Shown: positions 1-5,164 of the stretch, piece after piece
How positions within the stretch are numbered: position 1 is the first letter of the stretch
How the letters are laid out: each line of letters starts with the position of its first letter
Source: a virus
Virus record (IMG/VR): IMGVR_UViG_3300037146_000041
Span: 1 to 24,071 of that record
Length of the DNA stretch: 24,071 nucleotides
Strand: one strand, 5' to 3'
Notes under the pieces: generated by a model
The model's input: the letters and a program-made list of their open reading frames with translations, nothing else
What the model was told of the DNA's origin: nothing
Database searches by the model: none
Position numbers and translations under genes: made by a program

Positions 1-169
1 CGTAGCCCTCCAACCAAGCGTTGCCGCCTATCGTGCAGCCCTGGGGCAATTGGTGATCGTAGCCTCTTAAAAAAGCATCGCCGCCAATCGTGCAGCCATG
101 GGGCAATTGGTGGTCGTAGCCCTCCAACCAAGCCATGCCGCCTATCGTGCAGCCCTGCGGCAATGGGCG
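1..169 (-). repeat. 57-bp coding tandem repeats, copy 2 array (partial)
   Basis: About three 57-bp units encode the 19-residue repeats of the truncated protein. They closely match the array at 524-1126, so the two arrays could recombine or convert each other. Confidence 0.85.
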
Positions 170-193
170 GTTGTTTTTTATATGTTCACTCAT
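1..193 (-). CDS. Repeat protein with 19-residue GCTIGG repeats, copy 2 (partial, 3' end outside window)
   Basis: The open frame starts at 193 and runs off the left edge. After an eight-residue start (MSEHIKNN) it enters tandem 19-residue repeats of the form HQLPQGCTIGGxAxLxGYD; nearly three units are visible, each with a Cys at the same position. It is a paralogue of the 389-1282 protein: both enter the repeats through the same KNN-x-PLPQGCTI junction, and the DNA repeats are close to identical. The Leu-Pro-x-G-x-x-I-G-G-x-A-x-L pattern resembles short-period beta-solenoid repeats seen in some phage and bacterial proteins; function is unknown. It is the last visible gene of the minus-strand operon, 13 nt after the stop of the 207-362 gene. 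Its start codon lies in an AT-rich inverted repeat (192-210). Confidence 0.75.
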   Translation of the reverse strand, partial: MSEHIKNNRPLPQGCTIGGMAWLEGYDHQLPHGCTIGGDAFLRGYDHQLPQGCTIGGNAWLEGY

Positions 194-210
194 AAAATTT
201 CCAATTTTAT
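192..210. repeat. Perfect 8-bp inverted repeat over a start codon
   Basis: The arms ATAAAATT and AATTTTAT are separated by 3 nt. On the minus-strand transcript the hairpin would hold the AU of the start codon (191-193) in one arm and the GGA of the weak Shine-Dalgarno in the loop. The other arm contains the stop codon (207-209) of the upstream small gene. Termination by ribosomes on that gene could open the hairpin, so translational coupling is plausible but not shown. Confidence 0.5.
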
Positions 211-362
211 TTAAATTCGCGATTAACCAGTATCCATAGCGCAGTTTGCAGTGGCCAATCGTTAGCGCGCATGTACTTCGCTGCGCAGAAAGTTCCTGTT
301 AAACTTTTAAGACGTAACGCGAACGATAATTGCGCCATGTTATTGTCAACTATATTTTTCAC
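207..362 (-). CDS. Small protein, 51 aa, unknown function
   Basis: A GTG start at 362 follows an AAGGA ribosome binding site (minus strand AAGGAAAATACC then GTG). The frame of 51 codons ends in TAA at 207-209. It fills the gap between the two repeat-protein genes, 26 nt downstream of the first, so it fits the same operon. The C-terminal half (AAKYMRANDWPLQTALWIL) resembles short bacterial proteins with an 'aromatic/hydrophobic, then ALxIL' helix, but I cannot name a family. No signal peptide or clear membrane helix is visible. Support is the good ribosome binding site and the operon position; length alone would not be convincing. Confidence 0.5.
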   Translation of the reverse strand: MKNIVDNNMAQLSFALRLKSLTGTFCAAKYMRANDWPLQTALWILVNREFK

Positions 363-388
363 GGTATTTTCCTTGATTAAATGTTATT

Positions 389-1282
389 TCAGAAACCGTC
401 GATTTCTTTCAAAATCTCATCAACAGTTTCAATTTTAGGCGCGTCTAACAAACTATTTGCAAACGCCAACAACATGCTCGTAGAAAATTCTTTTAGCACG
501 TTTTGAGCGTCGTCGATAATTTCGCCGCCTATCGTGCAGCCCTGGGGCAATTGGTGGTTGTAGCCTCTCAAATCGGCGTTGCCGCCAATCATGCAGCCCT
601 GGGGCAATTGGTGGTTGTAGCCTCTCAAATCGGCGCTGCCGCCTATCGTGCAACCCTGGGGCAACGGGTGGTCGTAGCCCTCCAACCAAGCGTTGCCGCC
701 TATCGTGCAGCCCTGGGGCAATTGGTGGCCGTAGCCCGTCAAATCGGCGCTACCCCTTATCGTGCAGCCCTGGGGCAATTGGTGGCCGTAGCCTCTTAAA
801 AAAACGCTGCCGCCTATCGCGCAACCCGGCGACAACGGGTGGTCGTAGCCCGCCAAATAGGCCGTCCCGCCAATCGTGCAGCCCTGGGGCAATTGGTGGT
901 CGTAGCCCTCCAACCAAGCCATGCCGCCTATCGTGCAGCCCTGGGGTAATTGGTGGTTGTAGCCTGTCAAACAGGCCGCCCCGCCAATCGTGCAGCCCTG
1001 GGGTAATTGGTGGTTGTAGCCTGTCAAATAGGCCGTCCCGCCAATCGTGCAGCCCTGCGGTAATTGGTGGCCGTAGCCCGTCAAATAGGCGTCGCCGTCT
1101 ATCGTGCAACCCTGGGGCAATGGGTGGTTGTTTTTTATCAGTTTCTTTATCGTTTTCTTCTTCAAGCTGTCCTTAATGACCTCGATTTCGACTTTTGCAA
1201 AAAGTCTTTCACTCCCTATTTCTCGCGTCAAAACAGCTAAATACTCAACTTGTGAATCTTGATTTTTAAATAAGCTATACAT
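389..1282 (-). CDS. Tandem-repeat protein with 19-residue Cys-containing repeats (predicted beta-solenoid)
   Basis: 297 residues. Residues 1-52 form a charged, probably helical N-terminal part. Residues 53-242 are ten complete 19-residue repeats of consensus H(Q/P)LPQGCTIGGxAxLxGY(D/N/G), followed by an 11-residue partial unit (243-253) and a helical C-terminal cap of about 44 residues. Every unit keeps Cys at the same position (59, 78 and so on to 249), which would put a ladder of eleven Cys along one face if the repeats stack as a solenoid. Pro, Ile, Gly-Gly, Ala and Leu are nearly invariant; the variable positions are just before and after the conserved Leu. The start at 1282 has a GGAGA site, and the gene overlaps the preceding HTH gene by 8 nt. 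Function is unknown; binding or structural roles, or counter-defence, are guesses. There is no signal peptide. Confidence 0.85.
   Translation of the reverse strand: MYSLFKNQDSQVEYLAVLTREIGSERLFAKVEIEVIKDSLKKKTIKKLIKNNHPLPQGCTIDGDAYLTGYGHQLPQGCTIGGTAYLTGYNHQLPQGCTIGGAACLTGYNHQLPQGCTIGGMAWLEGYDHQLPQGCTIGGTAYLAGYDHPLSPGCAIGGSVFLRGYGHQLPQGCTIRGSADLTGYGHQLPQGCTIGGNAWLEGYDHPLPQGCTIGGSADLRGYNHQLPQGCMIGGNADLRGYNHQLPQGCTIGGEIIDDAQNVLKEFSTSMLLAFANSLLDAPKIETVDEILKEIDGF
524..1126 (-). repeat. 57-bp coding tandem repeat array, ten full units plus a partial
   Basis: Ten 57-bp units and a 33-bp remnant encode the 19-residue repeats. Conservation extends to third codon positions, which points to recent unit duplication or gene conversion. 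Unit number is expected to vary between related phages. Confidence 0.9.
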
Positions 1283-1520
1283 TTACATTCTCCAATAATT
1301 TAAATCCGGCCAACAGGTAAACTTTTTCGATTTGCCAACCCGTTTTTAATCGGGCGTTATTTAAAAAGCATCGCGAAATGGTATGCTCTTTTTTTCGATA
1401 GCGCGTGATCGTATCGCGACAATATCCGAGTTTATCCGCTAGCGCGCTATCGAACTTTACGTCAAAATGTTCTTGCAACGCATTCAACAGACGATTCGGA
1501 GTTGAACAATCATGCTTCAT
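1275..1520 (-). CDS. Small helix-turn-helix DNA-binding protein, 81 aa
   Basis: Residues about 20-60 (DSALADKLGYCRDTITRYRK followed by a KEHTIS linker) have the spacing of a Cro/phage-repressor type helix-turn-helix: an 'ALA..LG' first helix, then a polar recognition helix. The shape resembles small phage regulators in which an HTH is followed by a helix of the form 'L..A...TGW.I..VY.LAG'. The start at 1520 is preferred because the frame is closed by a stop seven codons upstream. The Shine-Dalgarno (GAGCGG) is weak and far, and the upstream small gene stops 2 nt before this start, so coupling is likely. It overlaps the downstream repeat gene by 8 nt. It is a candidate regulator for the CTAG-centred operators in this region; that link is inference. 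Confidence 0.7.
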   Translation of the reverse strand: MKHDCSTPNRLLNALQEHFDVKFDSALADKLGYCRDTITRYRKKEHTISRCFLNNARLKTGWQIEKVYLLAGFKLLENVNV

Positions 1521-1521
1521 T

Positions 1522-1623
1522 TCAGTCGAACATCCGCTCTATCTCTATCTCGCGAATTTTGTTTGAGATCGACTCGGAAATATTTCGCGCTGTCGCGAAA
1601 AACAATTTAAGAAGCGTTGACAT
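1522..1623 (-). CDS. Very small protein, 33 aa, unknown
   Basis: The ATG at 1623 follows AGAGGA at good spacing, and the frame ends in TGA at 1522-1524, just before the HTH gene start. The product has a hydrophobic stretch near the N-terminus (LLKLFFATA) and then a charged helix (NKIREIEIERMFD). It may be a small amphipathic or membrane-associated peptide, or only a leader that couples translation of the HTH gene. No family is recognised. Confidence 0.45.
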   Translation of the reverse strand: MSTLLKLFFATARNISESISNKIREIEIERMFD

Positions 1624-1627
1624 GATT

Positions 1628-1783
1628 CTATCCTCTGTAAGGACGATAATAAAATTGACCGTCGAACTTGCTGTGCAATCTCGCCTTCACTTTTTCCACA
1701 GCGTCGAAACCGGTGTCGGCAAAAACAGTCGCCTGCACAAGGAACTTTCCTGCAAATTTAACTATGACCGTGTACTTGTTCAC
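1628..1783 (-). CDS. Small protein, 51 aa, first gene of the distal minus-strand operon
   Basis: A GTG at 1783 follows GGGGAAG and opens a 51-codon frame ending in TAG at 1628-1630. The frame extends back in phase to ATGs at 1801 and 1807, but the -10 box at 1815-1820 places the expected transcript start near 1808, so those starts would be leaderless; I prefer the GTG. The protein begins with a beta-like stretch (KYTVIVKFAGKFLVQATVFA) and then a helix (FDAVEKVKARLHSKF) and a basic aromatic tail, a compact alpha/beta look. Function is unknown. The next gene begins 5 nt after its stop. Confidence 0.6.
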   Translation of the reverse strand: MNKYTVIVKFAGKFLVQATVFADTGFDAVEKVKARLHSKFDGQFYYRPYRG

Positions 1784-1814
1784 TGTCTTCCCCGTTTGCA
1801 TTTCCATAAACTGA

Positions 1815-1842
1815 ATTATAGTCCACTTACTAGAAAGCGCAA
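1815..1842 (-). promoter_or_regulatory. Sigma70-like promoter of the distal minus-strand operon
   Basis: On the minus strand there is TTGCGC (-35, 1842-1837), a 16-nt spacer and a consensus TATAAT (-10, 1820-1815). The spacer contains a CTAG-centred operator. A 20-nt stretch, CTTGCGCTTTCTAGTAAGTG, is shared exactly with the promoter at 4527-4554, so the two are probably co-regulated. Confidence 0.75.
1826..1837. promoter_or_regulatory. CTAG-centred operator, copy 1
   Basis: CTTACTAGAAAG (minus strand CTTTCTAGTAAG) is a 12-bp quasi-palindrome with one mismatched pair, lying in the -35/-10 spacer. It matches copy 4 exactly and copies 2 and 3 in the CTTTCTAG arm. Confidence 0.6.
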
Positions 1843-1878
1843 GAGGAGTTTGATCGCTTTATAATCCTGCAAATTTAA

Positions 1879-2052
1879 TTAAAGTCGCTTTAATTTTAGT
1901 TCTGCAAGAACTGTTTTCGTAACAGGCAGGCGCTTAACATAGCGCCGAACTGCCTCGATTTCGGAAGTATGAACATACAGATTCAACTGTTTTACATCAG
2001 CTGCCAAGCGTCTTTCCCGAATCGCTTGTGTGTGACGCTTGTTTGTTGTCAT
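1879..2052 (-). CDS. Small ribbon-helix-helix-like DNA-binding protein, 57 aa
   Basis: The start at 2052 is chosen because a strong AAGGAG site lies just upstream (minus strand AGAAGGAGAAGCGAAA then ATG); a longer in-phase reading from 2145 would lie inside the ParB-like gene. The product is basic. A Lys/Arg-rich N-terminal part is followed by a short strand (KQLNLYVHT) and a helix (SEIEAVRRYVKRL), the order expected of ribbon-helix-helix repressors and similar small phage proteins. It is the last gene of the DUF3310-ParB operon. It could be an autoregulator or a ParB-associated factor; the fold is inferred from pattern only. The stop codon lies in an AT-rich inverted repeat (AATTAAAG/CTTTAATT on the minus strand). 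Confidence 0.6.
   Translation of the reverse strand: MTTNKRHTQAIRERRLAADVKQLNLYVHTSEIEAVRRYVKRLPVTKTVLAELKLKRL
1880..1892. repeat. Degenerate copy of the TAAAGTNACTTTA palindrome
   Basis: TAAAGTCGCTTTA differs from the exact 13-bp palindrome at one arm position. It covers the end of the RHH-like gene and is flanked by further AT complementarity, so it may also act as a weak transcript-end hairpin. Confidence 0.3.
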
Positions 2053-2078
2053 TTTCGCTTCTCCTTCTTTCTTGTAAA

Positions 2079-2858
2079 TTATTTCGATCCGCGCAAATAA
2101 GCAATTAAATCGGCGTGTTTTTCGCAAAACTTTTCTGCGCGCCACAGACCGTTAGACCTTATTTCCAGCCGGATCGCTTTTTCAAGGCTGATTTGATCGT
2201 CGTTTAAATCTCTTTTCACCGCTTTCGCTCTGCCAGCCGCGTGCGCTTTGTAGATGCCTGCTTGTAAAACGGATTTCGCTGCCGCGTCGTTTTTCTTTAC
2301 TGCCGCCATTGCGACTCTAGCTGAGACATCGCCCGATTTCACCATCACCAAAACGTCTTCGGGCAGCTCAATCAGTTTCAGCATCTGTCCTACATGCTGG
2401 ACGGTTTTTCCAATTTTCTTGGCAATCTGCGCGTGCGACAACCCTTTTTTCGTCAACTTTTTGAATTGACATCCCTGTTCAACAGGAGCTAAAGGTTTTC
2501 CTTGCGCACTGGTCAAAAGCAGAAAGATTTCGTCAACGCACGTGCCCTTAAACTCTATCGCATCGATTTTATCGATTTTTTCGCCTTCACGAATTAATTG
2601 ACAATAAGCTTCCACGCGATGATGGCCGTCGCGGACATAAATGGCGTTTCCAACCGCTTTCACGATGATAGGCGGGATCCGCATATTTTCTTTTATTGAC
2701 GCTTTTATGCTTTCGACATGATTTTCATCGATAGCGCGAGCATTGAATCCGCTTTCGATCCGGATTTCACGCGGATCGATTTTGAACGCAGTAGATTTTG
2801 TCAACCCTTCGTGCGTTTTCAACTCCACCATCTGCCGGAGAGTTTTTTGTTCAGCCAT
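2079..2858 (-). CDS. ParB/sulfiredoxin-fold domain protein with helix-turn-helix
   Basis: 259 residues. The N-terminal ParB-like domain spans about residues 26-125: the GFNAR segment (37-41) is in the place of the family's N-P-R box, and DGHHR (77-81) replaces the GERR/GxHR motif. A ParB-type helix-turn-helix follows (about 141-160, starting SHAQIAKKIG), then SGDVSARVAMAAV (175-187), which matches the ParB segment after the HTH. The tail is basic. ParB family proteins bind DNA and, with CTP, slide and spread. Phage versions serve in plasmid-like partition, gene regulation or as nucleases. No ParA gene is visible, so partition is not supported here. It overlaps the DUF3310 gene by 8 nt, with an AGAGGA site upstream of the start. 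Confidence 0.85.
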   Translation of the reverse strand: MAEQKTLRQMVELKTHEGLTKSTAFKIDPREIRIESGFNARAIDENHVESIKASIKENMRIPPIIVKAVGNAIYVRDGHHRVEAYCQLIREGEKIDKIDAIEFKGTCVDEIFLLLTSAQGKPLAPVEQGCQFKKLTKKGLSHAQIAKKIGKTVQHVGQMLKLIELPEDVLVMVKSGDVSARVAMAAVKKNDAAAKSVLQAGIYKAHAAGRAKAVKRDLNDDQISLEKAIRLEIRSNGLWRAEKFCEKHADLIAYLRGSK

Positions 2859-3387
2859 TTCGTTCCGTCTCCTCTGAATATTCGATTTCCAGCAGCTTTT
2901 GGATATAGCGCGTCGCTTTCAACAAATCATCTTTACCGTTTTTCGAGCGGTGCCGCGTTATATATTTAATCGCGTTTCCCTCTAAATAATTAAGGTTGTT
3001 GGCGACGATAAAATCCCGAACCTGAATTTTCGATTTTTTGTAATGATCGCCGTCGCGTTGAATGTCGTTCGCTTTTTCTTGTTTTTTGTCCGGCTCCCGG
3101 TTCGGGTCGCATGCGTTGAAGGCTCCGCGGGTTGCGTCTGCAAACGCAGGAAGGAGGCGGAATAGCTCGTCAAGCATTTTAATGCTGCTTTCAGGCAGAT
3201 AACCGGCGCCAGCTAGCGCTTTGCCGGTTAAATTAAACATGAACGCTTTTTGCACAGGGGAAAAAGAATTGGGGTATCCTCGTGCCCGAGCTAAGAGATA
3301 ATCCAGCTTAAGCTTAAGCCTGTCGTTAAATTCAACAAGGCCTTCTTTTTTCGCCTTATCGAGATGAGTGTTTCCGCCACAGTCCAT
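2851..3387 (-). CDS. DUF3310 domain protein
   Basis: 178 residues from ATG 3387. An in-phase ATG at 3420 is rejected because it lies within the -10 box of the operon's own promoter. Residues 1-90 are a helical region without a recognised family. Residues about 112-168 carry the DUF3310 signature: DHYKK, DFIVANNLNYLEGNAIKYI (126-144), then a basic R-H-R-S-K-N-G-K-D-D-L-L-K-A segment. DUF3310 proteins are common in phages, often near nucleotide-metabolism or replication genes, and are sometimes labelled nucleotide kinase-like without biochemical proof. This is the first gene of an operon with the ParB-like and RHH-like genes. The Shine-Dalgarno (AGAAAG) is weak. Confidence 0.8.
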   Translation of the reverse strand: MDCGGNTHLDKAKKEGLVEFNDRLKLKLDYLLARARGYPNSFSPVQKAFMFNLTGKALAGAGYLPESSIKMLDELFRLLPAFADATRGAFNACDPNREPDKKQEKANDIQRDGDHYKKSKIQVRDFIVANNLNYLEGNAIKYITRHRSKNGKDDLLKATRYIQKLLEIEYSEETERNG

Positions 3388-3418
3388 TTTTATCTTTCTA
3401 AATCGTTTTCGTAAAATC

Positions 3419-3447
3419 ATTATAGCGCAAACTTTCTAGCGAATAAA
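3419..3447 (-). promoter_or_regulatory. Sigma70-like promoter of the DUF3310-ParB operon
   Basis: On the minus strand: TTTATT (-35, 3447-3442), a 17-nt spacer, and a perfect TATAAT (-10, 3424-3419). The spacer holds operator copy 2. The expected start of transcription near 3412 leaves a short leader before ATG 3387. Confidence 0.65.
3432..3443. promoter_or_regulatory. CTAG-centred operator, copy 2
   Basis: CTTTCTAGCGAA keeps the CTTTCTAG arm but has a diverged second arm. It lies between the -35 and -10 of the minus-strand promoter. Confidence 0.5.
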
Positions 3448-3453
3448 TTCTTT

Positions 3454-3482
3454 TTGAATAAAATCAGCGAGTGTGTTAAAGT
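3454..3482 (+). promoter_or_regulatory. Sigma70-like promoter of the rightward early operon
   Basis: TTGAAT (3454-3459), a 17-nt spacer and TAAAGT (3477-3482). The expected transcript start, near 3489, falls next to operator copy 3. It diverges from the promoter at 3419-3447, so both can be controlled in this 110-bp region. Confidence 0.5.
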
Positions 3483-3490
3483 AAAGTCGA

Positions 3491-3502
3491 GTGACTAGAA
3501 AG
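3491..3502. promoter_or_regulatory. CTAG-centred operator, copy 3
   Basis: GTGACTAGAAAG is the same arm in the opposite orientation (CTTTCTAGTCAC), placed over the expected start point of the rightward promoter. Confidence 0.5.
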
Positions 3503-3530
3503 TTTAGGGGTTAAATTAAGAGGAGTTTTT

Positions 3531-3809
3531 ATGAGCAAATTCAAGCCGGGAGATTTAGCGATTGTCGTTCGGGAAAGCGGTAAATCGCAAATCGCAGGGC
3601 GCATCGTGGAAATAGTCGCTTTTCACGGGGTGATTCGCGATTGCAACGTCTGGGCGGCACGCATGGATCGGAAAGGTATTTGTCAAACCGGCTTTACGCT
3701 TCTCGCGGGAACTTGGTATTTCGACGAGCGAACGATTGAGCCGCTCGCGAAGCCGGTGGAAGAGGATGTTACCGATGCGGCAGAGCCTAAGGAGGCACAG
3801 CATGGTTGA
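3531..3809 (+). CDS. Small SH3-like phage protein, 92 aa
   Basis: A strong AGAGGAG site precedes ATG 3531. The opening FKPGDLAIVVRESGKSQIAG and the later segment GTWYFDERTIEPL follow the pattern of small phage proteins that begin 'pGdlA.vv' and end 'W.yde..LrPl', probably an SH3-like beta barrel. The last 20 residues are acidic and likely disordered. It is the first gene of the rightward early operon. Its molecular role is unknown. Its stop overlaps the next start by 8 nt, and the ribosome binding site of the next gene lies in its last codons. Confidence 0.75.
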   Translation: MSKFKPGDLAIVVRESGKSQIAGRIVEIVAFHGVIRDCNVWAARMDRKGICQTGFTLLAGTWYFDERTIEPLAKPVEEDVTDAAEPKEAQHG

Positions 3810-4164
3810 CTGTTATTGTGATTATAGCTCGCCAGATTTTTACTCGGTAAAAAACGTTTTATCCGCACGAAAGGCGCATCGATGCTTAGAATGCAAAGGT
3901 AAAATTGATGCGGGCGAGAAATATGAAAGAGTCGCAGGGAAGTGGGACGGAAACTTTTCAACTGCAAAAACGTGCGCTCACTGCGTCGAACTCAGGGATT
4001 ACGTTCTGGCGCACGTGCCTTGCTTTTGCTGGTACCACACAGATTTATTAAATGGCGCAATAGATTGTGCGAGAGATTTCAACAGCGAAGCGCCCGGATT
4101 TCTGTTCGGCGCGTATCGACGCTTAATCCGAATAGAGAAGCATGGAGGTAAAATATGGCGATGA
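3802..4164 (+). CDS. Small zinc-ribbon phage protein, 120 aa
   Basis: ATG 3802 is chosen for its near-perfect AAGGAGG site (3789-3795). Two CxxC pairs, CLEC (28-31) and CAHC (58-61), with KIDAGEKYERVAGKWDG between them, form a four-Cys zinc-ribbon knuckle seen in small phage proteins. An extra C-x-C near the N-terminus (4, 6) and PCFCWYH after the second pair may add metal ligands. It likely binds DNA, RNA or protein; no enzymatic motif is visible. It overlaps both neighbours by a few nucleotides, so the three genes from 3531 are translationally coupled. Confidence 0.75.
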   Translation: MVDCYCDYSSPDFYSVKNVLSARKAHRCLECKGKIDAGEKYERVAGKWDGNFSTAKTCAHCVELRDYVLAHVPCFCWYHTDLLNGAIDCARDFNSEAPGFLFGAYRRLIRIEKHGGKIWR

Positions 4165-4508
4165 CGGCTTATCGTTGCATGAGGTGCCGAGCGAGAAATA
4201 TGTTCCGCAAAAAACTGGAGGAATATATTTCTTTCAAAAAGTGCAAAACCTGCGGGCATCGACGCTTTTATTTGGACAAAGAGCGCAACGACCGTGCAGC
4301 AGGTCGCATTGACCGAAGTAAAGAGACCTGTTATTGCTCAGGGCACAAACACCCGCATCGCCCCGGCGTCAAGTTTTGTTTTCATCATTCGAATTGTGAA
4401 AAAGACACGCGCATCGCCAGGTACGACGAAAATCCAGATGATGTTGAGACGGATATTTCCTGGAATCATGATCGACGCCTGCCGCCCGACGCCAAATGCC
4501 CGTTTTGA
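4155..4508 (+). CDS. Small zinc-ribbon phage protein, 117 aa
   Basis: GGAGG precedes ATG 4155; a second in-phase ATG is two codons later. CMRC (8-11) and CKTC (30-33) form a classic zinc ribbon with a basic spacer, and a second Cys/His-rich cluster follows (CYCSGHKHPHR, then CFHHSNC), so one or two metal sites are likely. The C-terminal part is acidic, with a final DAKCPF. Small proteins of this form recur in proteobacterial phages as hypothetical proteins. It ends the first rightward early transcript; the next promoter begins 18 nt after its stop. Confidence 0.75.
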   Translation: MAMTAYRCMRCRARNMFRKKLEEYISFKKCKTCGHRRFYLDKERNDRAAGRIDRSKETCYCSGHKHPHRPGVKFCFHHSNCEKDTRIARYDENPDDVETDISWNHDRRLPPDAKCPF

Positions 4509-4526
4509 TTTTTTGTTTAAATTTCC

Positions 4527-4554
4527 TTGCGCTTTCTAGTAAGTGTGGTATTAT
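4527..4554 (+). promoter_or_regulatory. Sigma70-like promoter of the replication operon
   Basis: TTGCGC (4527-4532), a 16-nt spacer and TATTAT (4549-4554). It shares 20 nt with the promoter at 1815-1842 on the opposite strand. It lies in the 81-bp gap before the 4590 gene and likely drives the primase and helicase genes. Confidence 0.7.
4532..4543. promoter_or_regulatory. CTAG-centred operator, copy 4
   Basis: CTTTCTAGTAAG, identical to copy 1, in the spacer of the replication-operon promoter. Confidence 0.6.
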
Positions 4555-4589
4555 GAATTCATCGAATCAACAAACAACCGGAGAAAATC

Positions 4590-4904
4590 ATGTCGCTGCC
4601 AGTCCTCTACCCTAGTGTGCAAGGCTGTAACCCGATTCACGCAGTTAACGATTGGTGCAAAGTGCGCGCATTAATCCGCGCTGCAAAACGCGGCGATAAA
4701 ATCCCGTCGATTTTGATCGATTGCAAGGACGGAAATATGCTTACAGGCACGCACCGCGCCGCCGCAAATAGGATTATGTTTAGTTTAGGCATCAATGCCG
4801 AAATCGAGGTTGTGACTCTGGACGATATCGAGGTGAGCGATGAGCTGCAAGAAGCCGTTGAAGCACTCGATTACGAGACTATTCAATCGCTTGTGGACGA
4901 ATAA
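4590..4904 (+). CDS. Small ParB/sulfiredoxin-like protein, 104 aa
   Basis: ATG 4590 follows a GGAGA site. The core IPSILIDCKDGNMLTGTHRA (38-57) matches the ParB/sulfiredoxin-fold loop (D-G-x-x-x-x-G-x-H-R-x-A), here as GTHRAA. There is no helix-turn-helix, and the C-terminal 40 residues are acidic, so it is a minimal ParB-fold domain rather than a partition protein. Such small proteins occur near phage replication genes. It may be a modulator or an ATP/CTP-binding module. It is the first gene after the replication-operon promoter. Confidence 0.65.
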   Translation: MSLPVLYPSVQGCNPIHAVNDWCKVRALIRAAKRGDKIPSILIDCKDGNMLTGTHRAAANRIMFSLGINAEIEVVTLDDIEVSDELQEAVEALDYETIQSLVDE

Positions 4905-4905
4905 A

Positions 4906-5151
4906 ATGACCCACGCGAACCGAGACAGCATTGCCGTCGCTCTCCGCGATAATTGTTGGCTCTACACCGACAAGCTGCCGATTGGTAGTCGCTTCGTAGG
5001 CGTTGTGTCGTGTGACGGCAGCGTTTCCGAGTCTGGCGCGCTTGTGCGCATTATCGCTACCGGCATTTACGCGCAAGTCAACAACGGGATAGTCCGCGCT
5101 CTCGATCAAGCAAAGGTAAGGGCTGCACTCGCCGAGATAAAGAATATTTAA
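4906..5151 (+). CDS. Small protein, 81 aa, unknown
   Basis: ATG 4906 begins one nucleotide after the previous stop codon, so reinitiation or coupling is likely; the nearest Shine-Dalgarno-like stretch (GGACG) is inside the previous gene. The product looks like a compact beta-rich domain (WLYTDKLPIGSRFVGVVSCD, then ALVRIIATGIYAQVNNGIVR) with a C-terminal helix. No family is recognised. It lies 13 nt upstream of the primase gene. Confidence 0.65.
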   Translation: MTHANRDSIAVALRDNCWLYTDKLPIGSRFVGVVSCDGSVSESGALVRIIATGIYAQVNNGIVRALDQAKVRAALAEIKNI

Positions 5152-5164
5152 ACTTGAGGGCAAA

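Noticed and set aside
503-1109. Long open frames on the plus strand and in another minus frame across the repeat gene
   Set aside because: They arise from the 57-bp periodicity, have no ribosome sites and give low-complexity products; only the frame with a GGAGA site and operon fit is kept.
1-1130. Regular 57-bp repeats that look at first like a CRISPR or non-coding satellite array
   Set aside because: Units are contiguous with no unique spacers, the period is a multiple of three and the minus-strand frame stays open with constrained residues, so they are coding repeats.
3388-3420. Upstream ATG at 3420 for the DUF3310 gene
   Set aside because: It lies in the TATAAT of the promoter, so it would not be in the transcript.
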